Origin: an uncultured Spirochaetaceae bacterium
GTDB taxonomy: Bacteria > Spirochaetota > Spirochaetia > Treponematales > Treponemataceae
NCBI GenBank assembly: GCA_937875245.1
Contig: CALNCH010000241.1
Span: forward strand, 1-5,412
Direction: 5' to 3'
Length of the DNA stretch: 5,412 nt
Shown: piece after piece, positions 1 through 5,412 of the stretch
How the letters are laid out: the number at the start of each line of letters is the position of its first letter
Position numbering within the stretch: position 1 is the first letter of the stretch
Translations under genes and position numbers: made by a program
Notes under the pieces: generated by a model
What the model was told of the DNA's origin: nothing
What the model saw: only the letters and a program-made list of their open reading frames with translations
Databases searched by the model: none

Positions 1-753
1 ATAGGTAACATATTCATAAGTTGAGTTTTTACTACGCTGAACCATTGTGTTATATATTTCATCTCTCATTTTTTTCTGACTTTCTTTTTTTCCTAAAGTC
101 AAATCGGCTTCAAAAGGACCGTCTACATACACAGTGATATTAGGTTTATCACTGTTTTTTCTTTTTTGATAGGTAGTTGTAAAGCAAAAAGCCTTTGTTT
201 TGTGCATGATAGGAAATCGAAAGGAATCCTCTTTAAAGGGTCGTATTTTTGTATAATAAGGCCAAATATGAGCTTCTGGGTAAATTGCTATACCTTTTTT
301 TTTGCTTACTTTTGATGCAATATAATCCATAAAATTTCTCATTCCAGAAATCTGATTTGGTAGTGGAGTTGCACCTATCATCGTCATAAAGGTTTGGGTT
401 CCTTTTAATGAAATGTTATCAGCATTAACTATGCAAAAAGTTCCTTTTGGAAAATTGAGAATAGTAGGAATATAGCCATCCCCAGGTAGCTGAGTATGAT
501 TTCCATACATAAAATAAGATTCAGATTTTCCTTGTTTTAATACTTTAGCATTTTCTACTTTCATATGGAATTTAATTTTCATGTAAAAATATGCTACAGG
601 TGTCATTATTATTCTATACAGTATAAAAGCAAAAAAATTCCATAACCAAGAATGCTTGTACTTAAAATTATGATCTATGGTTATAGTATCTCTTGATACT
701 CCCGCAAAATCATCATTCAATTCATCAGAATAATACACTACTTTCTGATCCAC
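1..753 (-). CDS. PlsC-like lysophospholipid (1-acylglycerol-3-phosphate type) acyltransferase, 3' end cut by window edge
   Basis: The frame stays open for 251 codons from a GTG at 753 to the window edge, so the C-terminus is missing. An in-frame TAA (759-757) lies two codons upstream, and AGGAG (764-760) sits 6 bases before the GTG, which fixes the start well. Residues 36-56 form a hydrophobic stretch (WLWNFFAFILYR...) that could anchor the protein to the membrane. GNHTQLPGD (residues 84-92) corresponds to the catalytic His/Asp motif of glycerolipid acyltransferases, with H86 and D92. IYPEAHIWPYYTKIRPF (157-173) corresponds to the later PEG-type substrate-binding block, here PEA. Enzymes of this superfamily move an acyl chain from acyl-ACP, acyl-CoA or acyl-phosphate to a lysophospholipid at the inner membrane face. 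Five residues separate H86 from D92, against four in the textbook motif; I recall GNHTQ-type relatives with this spacing but cannot confirm it. The superfamily is fairly certain, the substrate is not. Confidence 0.82.
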   Translation of the reverse strand, partial: MDQKVVYYSDELNDDFAGVSRDTITIDHNFKYKHSWLWNFFAFILYRIIMTPVAYFYMKIKFHMKVENAKVLKQGKSESYFMYGNHTQLPGDGYIPTILNFPKGTFCIVNADNISLKGTQTFMTMIGATPLPNQISGMRNFMDYIASKVSKKKGIAIYPEAHIWPYYTKIRPFKEDSFRFPIMHKTKAFCFTTTYQKRKNSDKPNITVYVDGPFEADLTLGKKESQKKMRDEIYNTMVQRSKNSTYEYVTY

Positions 754-759
754 TTTTTA

Positions 760-764
760 CTCCT
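760..764 (-). promoter_or_regulatory. Ribosome binding site deciding the GTG start of the acyltransferase
   Basis: The minus strand reads AGGAG, then six bases, then GTG at 753. This near-ideal Shine-Dalgarno sequence supports GTG initiation. The next in-frame ATG is at residue 50, inside the hydrophobic segment, and would remove part of it. Confidence 0.75.
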
Positions 765-778
765 ATTATAAAAAAACT

Positions 779-789
779 ATTGTAACAAT
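779..789. repeat. Perfect 11-bp inverted repeat in the divergent intergenic region, possible operator
   Basis: The sequence is ATTGT-A-ACAAT, two perfect 5-base arms around one base. It lies in the 62-bp gap between the divergent acyltransferase and TPR genes and overlaps the best -35 candidate (780-785) of the rightward gene. A small dimeric repressor could bind here and affect one or both genes. The arms are short and the DNA is AT-rich, so chance is a real alternative. I do not recognise it as the site of a known regulator. Confidence 0.25.
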
Positions 790-808
790 TTGGTTTCATA
801 AGTATTTT
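780..808 (+). promoter_or_regulatory. Candidate promoter of the TPR-protein gene
   Basis: TTGTAA (780-785) and TATTTT (803-808) each match the sigma-70 consensus at 4 of 6 positions and are exactly 17 bases apart. A start about seven bases after the -10 box would fall at 815-816, on the A of the ATG codon. That would give a leaderless mRNA, which agrees with the absence of a ribosome binding site before this gene. In DNA this AT-rich, such matches arise easily by chance. Confidence 0.3.
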
Positions 809-815
809 TAATACT
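801..815 (+). repeat. Inverted repeat touching the start codon of the TPR-protein gene
   Basis: AGTATT-TTT-AATACT is a perfect 6-base inverted repeat with a 3-base loop, and it ends directly before the ATG at 816. It occupies the place where a ribosome binding site would be expected. It could be an operator or, if transcribed, a weak hairpin at the initiation site. The stem has only two G-C pairs, so an RNA form would be unstable. Confidence 0.3.
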
Positions 816-1652
816 ATGAAAAAATTATTAATTATATTTTTATCGCTGCTTTGCCTTATGCCAGTAATAGCTGCCACAGAATTAAGTGACACAGAAACAC
901 AAGCCATTAATGATATAATGGATTTTCGCATGACATTAACTAGTTGCAAAACCAATGAAGAGGCCCTTTCCGAAATTGATTTGTATGAAAAGAACCTTGT
1001 ACAAACTGATGCATATTCTCTTTTCACAAATGAAACAAAATTAATTTTAGATAATTTTATCAATCTAGAACGTTATAATTATTATGTTGAGATTGATTTA
1101 AAGCATCCTAAATTAGAACCTCTTATTACTCCTCAATATAATAAAAATGTTGAATGGTTTAAATCAAATAATGAAAAAGATACAAATAAATGGTTACATA
1201 GCACCTTTGGAGATGTCATTTCTTGCACCATGCAATTTATGAGTACTACAAAAGCTATGTCAGCAGGTTTAGTTATCAAAAAGCATTATGAATTTGCATT
1301 AGAACAAGATCCAGATTTTTGTTATGGTTTATCCAGTATGGGACAATGGTTGTTTCAAGCACCTGGTTTTGCTGGTGGAAGCAAGAAAAAAGCACTGCAA
1401 CACTTTGAAAAAGCAGTAGAAAGAGCTAATACAGATGCAGAGCAATTTTATGCAAAGATTTACTTGTCACAAATGTATTTTGACCGTGAAGAAAACGATA
1501 AAGCAAATAATCTATTGGCAGACGCAGATGAATTACAACCAAATAGCAATTATGTTGAAAAAATGCGAAAAATTAACAAAACAGGACATTCACTATATAC
1601 CTATTATTTAAATCGAGAAAAAATCGATAAAGAAATAAAGAATACCATCTAA
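816..1652 (+). CDS. Exported TPR-containing protein of unknown function
   Basis: This 278-residue protein begins with a classic signal peptide: MKK, a hydrophobic core (residues 4-18), and likely signal peptidase I cleavage after A19 or A20 (PVIA/A). The mature part of about 259 residues should be periplasmic or secreted. C13 is not in a good lipobox, because Leu precedes it and it lies very early, so a lipoprotein is unlikely. The C-terminal half is helical and TPR-like: roughly 145-180 (HYEFALEQDPDF...), 187-205 (GGSKKKALQHFEKAVERA) and 208-243 (FYAKIYLSQMYFDREENDKA...). The GFAGGSKKKAL...FEKA stretch resembles a pattern common in solitary exported TPR proteins. Residues 21-140 match no domain I recognise. 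An in-frame TAA (783-785) and the lack of any other start codon fix ATG 816 as the start, although no Shine-Dalgarno sequence precedes it. TPRs usually mediate protein-protein contacts; the partner is unknown. The gene stands alone, divergent from the acyltransferase and convergent with PFOR. Confidence 0.88.
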   Translation: MKKLLIIFLSLLCLMPVIAATELSDTETQAINDIMDFRMTLTSCKTNEEALSEIDLYEKNLVQTDAYSLFTNETKLILDNFINLERYNYYVEIDLKHPKLEPLITPQYNKNVEWFKSNNEKDTNKWLHSTFGDVISCTMQFMSTTKAMSAGLVIKKHYEFALEQDPDFCYGLSSMGQWLFQAPGFAGGSKKKALQHFEKAVERANTDAEQFYAKIYLSQMYFDREENDKANNLLADADELQPNSNYVEKMRKINKTGHSLYTYYLNREKIDKEIKNTI

Positions 1653-1690
1653 AATAAAAAAAACCCTCTGAAATTATCAGAGGGCCTTTT
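1651..1690. terminator. Bidirectional intrinsic terminator shared by the TPR gene and PFOR
   Basis: CCCTCTGA (1664-1671) and TCAGAGGG (1677-1684) form a perfect 8-bp stem with a 5-base loop. Read leftward, from PFOR, the stem is followed by a T-run (complement of 1651-1663: eight T, A, four T), a textbook terminator starting 37 bases after the PFOR stop. Read rightward, from the TPR gene, the stem begins 11 bases after the stop codon and is followed by CCTTTTCG, a weaker tail. The element therefore serves both convergent genes, with the leftward direction predicted to be stronger. Confidence 0.88.
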
Positions 1691-1720
1691 CGTATACTTA
1701 TACTATCTTCTTACAAGAAA

Positions 1721-4700
1721 TTAGAAATCTCTTTCAGATAAGTATTTGTATTCTTTATACTGACGCTTTGCTTTTGCAACAGCCTTTTCCAACAGCATTG
1801 CTGCTCTATCAGGATTTGCAACTTTCAAGCTCTTGAATCGAACTTCTTTGTACATAAAGTCTGCTAAATTGAAGTCTGGTTCTTTTGAATCAAGCTGGAA
1901 TGGATTTTTTCCCTGGTCTGCAAGACGTGGGTCATATCGGTATAATGGCCATAATCCGCAAGTAACTGCTTCTTTCTGGTTTGTTAAACCATTAGACATG
2001 TTAATACCATGGTTGATACAGTGACTGTATGCGATAACCAATGATGGTCCGTCATAGCTTTCTGCTTCTCGCATTGCTTTGATTACCTGATTCATGTTTG
2101 CACCCATAGATACACGTGCTACATAAACATAACCATAAGACATTGCGATCATACCAAGATCTTTTTTGCTTGTTACTTTACCAGAAGCAGCAAATTTTGC
2201 AACAGCACCAATAGGAGTTGCTTTTGACATCTGTCCACCGGTATTTGAGTAAACTTCAGTATCCAGTACTAAAATGTTAATATTTCTACCAGAAGCAAGA
2301 GCATGGTCTAAACCACCAAAACCAATATCATATGCCCAACCATCACCACCGATTACCCAGTGTGATCGTTTTACGAAATGGTCTGTTAATGATGCAAGTT
2401 CAACTGCAGTTGCATCCTTGTTTCCAGCCAATTCGTTTTTAAGAGTATCAATATCAGCTCTCTGCTGAACGATAGCAGCATCATCTGCTTGTGTATTAGC
2501 AAGAATCTTATCAATTGTAGCTACTGCAATTCCCTTAGCTTTTACTGCTTCAGCAACTTCACGAGCATATTCTGCAAGTTTGTCACTTGTTAAGCGCATA
2601 CCAAGCCCAAATTCAGCTGCATCTTCAAACAATGAGTTTGACCAAGCTGGACCACGGCCTTCTGCATTTTTAGCATAAGGAGTTGAAGGTAAGTTACCAC
2701 CATAGATTGAAGAACAACCTGTAGCGTTTGCAATAACTGATCTATCACCAAATAACTGTGAAAGTAATTTGATATAAGGAGTTTCACCACAACCAGCACA
2801 AGCACCAGAGAACTCGAATAAAGGTCGTTTCATAGAAAGACCTTTTGGAGTACCAAGATTTAATGTTTTAGGATCAACTTCTGGTAAAGAGAGGAAGTAA
2901 TCCCAGTTTACAGCTTCAATTTCACGAACTTCTTCTGTATAGCGAACCAAATTAATTGCTCGCTTTGTATCATCTGCCTTGTTCTTTGCAGGACAAACTG
3001 AAACACAAAGCCCACAACCTGTACAGTCTTCTGTTGAAACTTGAAGAACAACTTTCTTTCCGGCTTCTGCTTTTGGCTTTACTTCTGTTGTTTTGAAGCC
3101 CTTAGGAGCTTTTGCAACAGCAGCATCATCCAGAGTCTTTATACGCATACAAGCATGAGGACAAACTACGGTACACTGACCACACTGAATACAGGTATCT
3201 GGATCCCATTCTGGAACTTTTTCTGCAACAGCACGTTTTTCGTACTGTGTTGTTCCTGATGGGAAAGTACCGTCTTCTGGCAACTTAGAAACAGGTAATT
3301 TGTCTCCCTGTTGTACAACCATTGCACCAAGAACTTCTTTTACGAAAGAGTCCTTTGCAGCACCCATGCCTGGTTTCATGTGAAAGTTTCCAGCTGTTGT
3401 TGAAGGATAGTTTACTTTTTCTACAGCGTTAAGAGCAGCATCAACTGTTTTGTAGTTCTTTTCTACAACGTCCATACCTTTCTTGCTGTATGATTTTTCA
3501 ATAAATTTCTTCATGTACTTAACTGCAGTTGCTTCATCAAGTACACCTGAAATTTTGAAGTATGCAGCCTGCATAACAGTGTTGATACGAGTACCCATAC
3601 CTGTTGCTTCAGCAATTTTGAAAGCATCGATTACATAGAAATTTAATTTCTTTTCGATGATAACTTTCTGCTGTTCAACTGGAATGTTTTCCCATACGTG
3701 TGCTGCATCAAAGGGGCTGTTCAAAAGGAAGGTTCCACCAACTTTTGCTGTTTCCAACATGTTGTAAACTTCCATGTAGGTGAACTTATGACAAGCTACG
3801 AAGTCAGCTGATGTAATTAAGTAAGGTCGTCGAATAGAACCCTTTCCAAATCGTAAGTGAGATACAGTGAAACCACCAGATTTTTTAGAGTCATATGAGA
3901 AGTAAGCTTGAGCATTAAGTTCAGGTTTTGCTTCACCAATTATTTTGATTGAGTTTTTGTTAGCACCAACAGTACCATCAGCACCAAGACCGTAGAACAT
4001 AGCTTCGTTCATGCCTTCTTCTTCCAATGTGAAAGAATTGTCATAAGCAATACTCTGTCCAAGAACGTCGTCTTCAATACCAACAATAAAGTGATTCATT
4101 TTTTTGCCAGAAAGGTTATCAAAAATACCCTTTACCATAGCAGGTGTAAATTCTTTTGAACCAAGACCGTAACGTCCACCAAGAACTACATCAATTTTAC
4201 GTCCAGTTTCTGCAAGAGCTGTCTGAACATCTTCATATAATGGTTCACCAATAGAACCTGGTTCTTTTGTTCGATCCATAATAGCAAGAGCTTTACAAGA
4301 TGCAGGAATAGTTGCAATAAAAGCATCTGCTTTGAAAGGACGATAAAGTCGAACTTTAAGAACACCAACTTTTTCACCTTTTGCTACAAGAGCTTCAACA
4401 GTTTCATCACATGTTTCAGCACCTGAACCCATGATTACGATAACTTTTTCAGCATCTTTAGCACCTACATAGTCAAACAAGTGATATTGGCGACCTGTAA
4501 GTTTAGCATATTTATCCATTTCTTCTTGAACAATACCAGGAACAGCTTCGTAGTATTTGTTAACACCTTCTCGGCTCTGAAAATAAACGTCTGGGTTCTG
4601 AGCTGTACCACGTACAACTGGTGCTTCTGGAGTTAAACCACGAGCACGGTGAGCACGAACCAAGTCGTCATCAATCATTTTCTGGATTACTTCATAAGAA

Positions 4701-5260
4701 ACTTCTTCAACTTTCTGAATTTCGTGAGAAGTTCGGAAACCATCAAAGAAATGTATAAAAGGAATACGTGAACGAAGGGTTGATGAATGAGAAATAACAG
4801 CCATGTCCATAACTTCCTGAACACTGTTAGAATCTAACATTGCCCAACCTGTCTGACGACAAGCCATAACGTCTTGGTGATCACCAAAAATAGAAAGAGA
4901 ACTGGTTGCAAGAGCACGAGCAGCTACGTGGAAAACAGTACTTGTTAATTCGCCAGCAATTTTGTACATGTTAGGAATCATCAAAAGAAGACCCTGAGAT
5001 GCAGTGAAAGTTGTGCTTAATGCACCAGTTGTCAAAGCTCCGTGAACAGCTCCTGCTGCACCAGCTTCGGACTGCATTTCAACAACATCAGGAACGGTTC
5101 CCCAAATGTTTTTCTTACCCTTTGCTGAATACTCATCAGCAACTTCACCCATTGGACTGGAAGGAGTAATAGGATAAATTGATATTACCTCACTAACAGC
5201 GTGTGCTACGTGACCAGCAGCGGTATTACCGTCGATCATTACCATGTTTTTTTCTGACAT
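1721..5260 (-). CDS. nifJ: Pyruvate:ferredoxin (flavodoxin) oxidoreductase, homodimeric single-chain type
   Basis: This 1179-residue cytoplasmic enzyme converts pyruvate, CoA and oxidised ferredoxin or flavodoxin into acetyl-CoA, CO2 and reduced carrier, feeding fermentation and hydrogen production in anaerobes. All expected domains are present. YPITPSSPMGE (30-39), E65 in QSEAGA and R115 make up the N-terminal pyrimidine and pyruvate-binding part. CoA-binding and linker domains follow at about 260-630. A two-cluster ferredoxin domain has C690, C693, C696, C700 and C746, C749, C752, C756. The proximal cluster ligands are C821, C824, C849 and C1081. The TPP-binding region has GDGWAYDIG (972-980) and NTGGQ (1006-1010). 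As I recall the Desulfovibrio africanus enzyme, these residues align with offsets of 1 to 10. The protein ends near 1179, so it lacks that enzyme's C-terminal extension of about 50-60 residues. ATG 5260 is chosen because AAGGA lies 7 bases upstream and MSEKNMVMIDGNTAAGH matches family N-termini. Arginine is mostly CGT and CGA, with no AGG or CGG seen. Ferredoxin or flavodoxin genes are not adjacent. Confidence 0.97.
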   Translation of the reverse strand: MSEKNMVMIDGNTAAGHVAHAVSEVISIYPITPSSPMGEVADEYSAKGKKNIWGTVPDVVEMQSEAGAAGAVHGALTTGALSTTFTASQGLLLMIPNMYKIAGELTSTVFHVAARALATSSLSIFGDHQDVMACRQTGWAMLDSNSVQEVMDMAVISHSSTLRSRIPFIHFFDGFRTSHEIQKVEEVSYEVIQKMIDDDLVRAHRARGLTPEAPVVRGTAQNPDVYFQSREGVNKYYEAVPGIVQEEMDKYAKLTGRQYHLFDYVGAKDAEKVIVIMGSGAETCDETVEALVAKGEKVGVLKVRLYRPFKADAFIATIPASCKALAIMDRTKEPGSIGEPLYEDVQTALAETGRKIDVVLGGRYGLGSKEFTPAMVKGIFDNLSGKKMNHFIVGIEDDVLGQSIAYDNSFTLEEEGMNEAMFYGLGADGTVGANKNSIKIIGEAKPELNAQAYFSYDSKKSGGFTVSHLRFGKGSIRRPYLITSADFVACHKFTYMEVYNMLETAKVGGTFLLNSPFDAAHVWENIPVEQQKVIIEKKLNFYVIDAFKIAEATGMGTRINTVMQAAYFKISGVLDEATAVKYMKKFIEKSYSKKGMDVVEKNYKTVDAALNAVEKVNYPSTTAGNFHMKPGMGAAKDSFVKEVLGAMVVQQGDKLPVSKLPEDGTFPSGTTQYEKRAVAEKVPEWDPDTCIQCGQCTVVCPHACMRIKTLDDAAVAKAPKGFKTTEVKPKAEAGKKVVLQVSTEDCTGCGLCVSVCPAKNKADDTKRAINLVRYTEEVREIEAVNWDYFLSLPEVDPKTLNLGTPKGLSMKRPLFEFSGACAGCGETPYIKLLSQLFGDRSVIANATGCSSIYGGNLPSTPYAKNAEGRGPAWSNSLFEDAAEFGLGMRLTSDKLAEYAREVAEAVKAKGIAVATIDKILANTQADDAAIVQQRADIDTLKNELAGNKDATAVELASLTDHFVKRSHWVIGGDGWAYDIGFGGLDHALASGRNINILVLDTEVYSNTGGQMSKATPIGAVAKFAASGKVTSKKDLGMIAMSYGYVYVARVSMGANMNQVIKAMREAESYDGPSLVIAYSHCINHGINMSNGLTNQKEAVTCGLWPLYRYDPRLADQGKNPFQLDSKEPDFNLADFMYKEVRFKSLKVANPDRAAMLLEKAVAKAKRQYKEYKYLSERDF

Positions 5261-5412
5261 AGTGCCGTCCTTAATAAAAAAATTATGCATATAAACAGTA
5301 CAGAAATAAAATCCTGTTCCAATTTTACTATCGTATAAGATACAGCTATGAAGATATTTTTGCAAGTACAATAAACCGTTTAATAAAGAAGAGTCTCTAT
5401 TCTTGTATACAA
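5261..5412 (-). promoter_or_regulatory. Leader and promoter region of the PFOR gene
   Basis: These 152 bases hold no gene that I can support. Reading toward PFOR, the best promoter match is TTGCAA (5365-5360), a 17-base spacer, then TATCTT (5342-5337). This would start RNA near 5330 and give a leader of about 70 bases. The ribosome binding site AAGGA (5272-5268) is clear. Small palindromes are present: TAAAC-C-GTTTA (5372-5382), just upstream of the -35 candidate, and TATGCATA (5284-5291) within the leader. Either could be an operator or chance in AT-rich DNA. I see no riboswitch-like fold. The -10 box is weak, so the promoter call is tentative. Confidence 0.35.
5268..5272 (-). promoter_or_regulatory. 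Ribosome binding site deciding the PFOR start
   Basis: AAGGA on the minus strand lies 7 bases before ATG 5260. The upstream in-frame ATGs at 5371 and 5290 have no comparable sequence, and the extra residues they would add (such as CILYDSKIGTGFYFC) do not look like PFOR. Confidence 0.8.

Noticed and set aside
765..770. A perfect TATAAT on the minus strand before the acyltransferase gene
   Set aside because: It directly abuts the AGGAG ribosome binding site, so a transcript from it would start inside or after that site. No -35 box at 16-18 bases is convincing. It is probably chance in AT-rich DNA.
852..854. Cysteine 13 of the TPR protein as a lipoprotein cysteine
   Set aside because: The residues before it (S-L-L) do not fit even a relaxed lipobox, it is too close to the N-terminus, and a better signal peptidase I site follows at residues 17-20.
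725..1063. A 112-codon minus-strand open frame overlapping the start of the TPR gene and the 5' end of the acyltransferase gene
   Set aside because: It is antisense to the well-supported signal peptide region, overlaps the acyltransferase start in another frame, and its product looks like no known protein.
2590..2805. Small open frames inside the PFOR gene, here and at 1833-2024, 2274-2468, 3041-3259 and 4186-4377
   Set aside because: All lie wholly within the PFOR coding sequence in other frames, have low-complexity or implausible products, and are explained by PFOR codon composition.
3000..3210. A possible separate ferredoxin gene within the minus-strand frame
   Set aside because: The two CX2CX2CX3CP motifs are in frame with, and at the expected place in, the single PFOR chain, with no start or stop around them.
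1..5412. A CRISPR array, mobile element, tRNA, toxin-antitoxin pair or other accessory system
   Set aside because: I found no spaced direct repeats, transposase, terminal inverted repeats, cloverleaf structure or small gene pair. Three ordinary genes and their short spacers account for the window.

Overview
The window is AT-rich and holds three protein genes plus their short control regions. It looks like a chromosomal segment of an anaerobic bacterium. A spirochaete of the Treponema type is my best guess, from the style of the pyruvate:ferredoxin oxidoreductase and the exported TPR protein. This rests on overall impression, not on a marker gene, and an anaerobic Firmicute is not excluded.

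Layout. Positions 1-753 (minus strand) are the 5' part of a GTG-started PlsC-like lysophospholipid acyltransferase that runs off the left edge. A 62-bp divergent intergenic region (754-815) carries two small perfect inverted repeats. It separates that gene from a plus-strand gene (816-1652) for a secreted, TPR-containing protein of unknown function. This gene faces a very long minus-strand gene (1721-5260) for homodimeric pyruvate:ferredoxin (flavodoxin) oxidoreductase, PFOR/NifJ. The two converge on one shared hairpin terminator (1664-1684). The last 152 bases (5261-5412) are the PFOR leader and promoter region, with no gene that I can see.

How the genes relate. PFOR is a central enzyme of anaerobic energy metabolism, turning pyruvate and CoA into acetyl-CoA, CO2 and reduced ferredoxin. 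The acyltransferase would act on membrane lipids and the TPR protein outside the cytoplasm. The three are divergent or convergent, so each is probably its own transcription unit and no shared pathway is implied. I see no mobile element, CRISPR array, tRNA, rRNA, toxin-antitoxin pair or defence system. Arginine codon choice in the TPR gene and PFOR (mostly CGT and CGA) is similar, so nothing points to recent transfer.

The region is mostly ordinary. The points most worth a second look are the acyltransferase gene, easily missed because it starts with GTG and is cut by the window edge; the TPR gene, which has no ribosome binding site and may give a leaderless mRNA; and the PFOR start, which should be the ATG at 5260 and not the upstream ATG at 5371.
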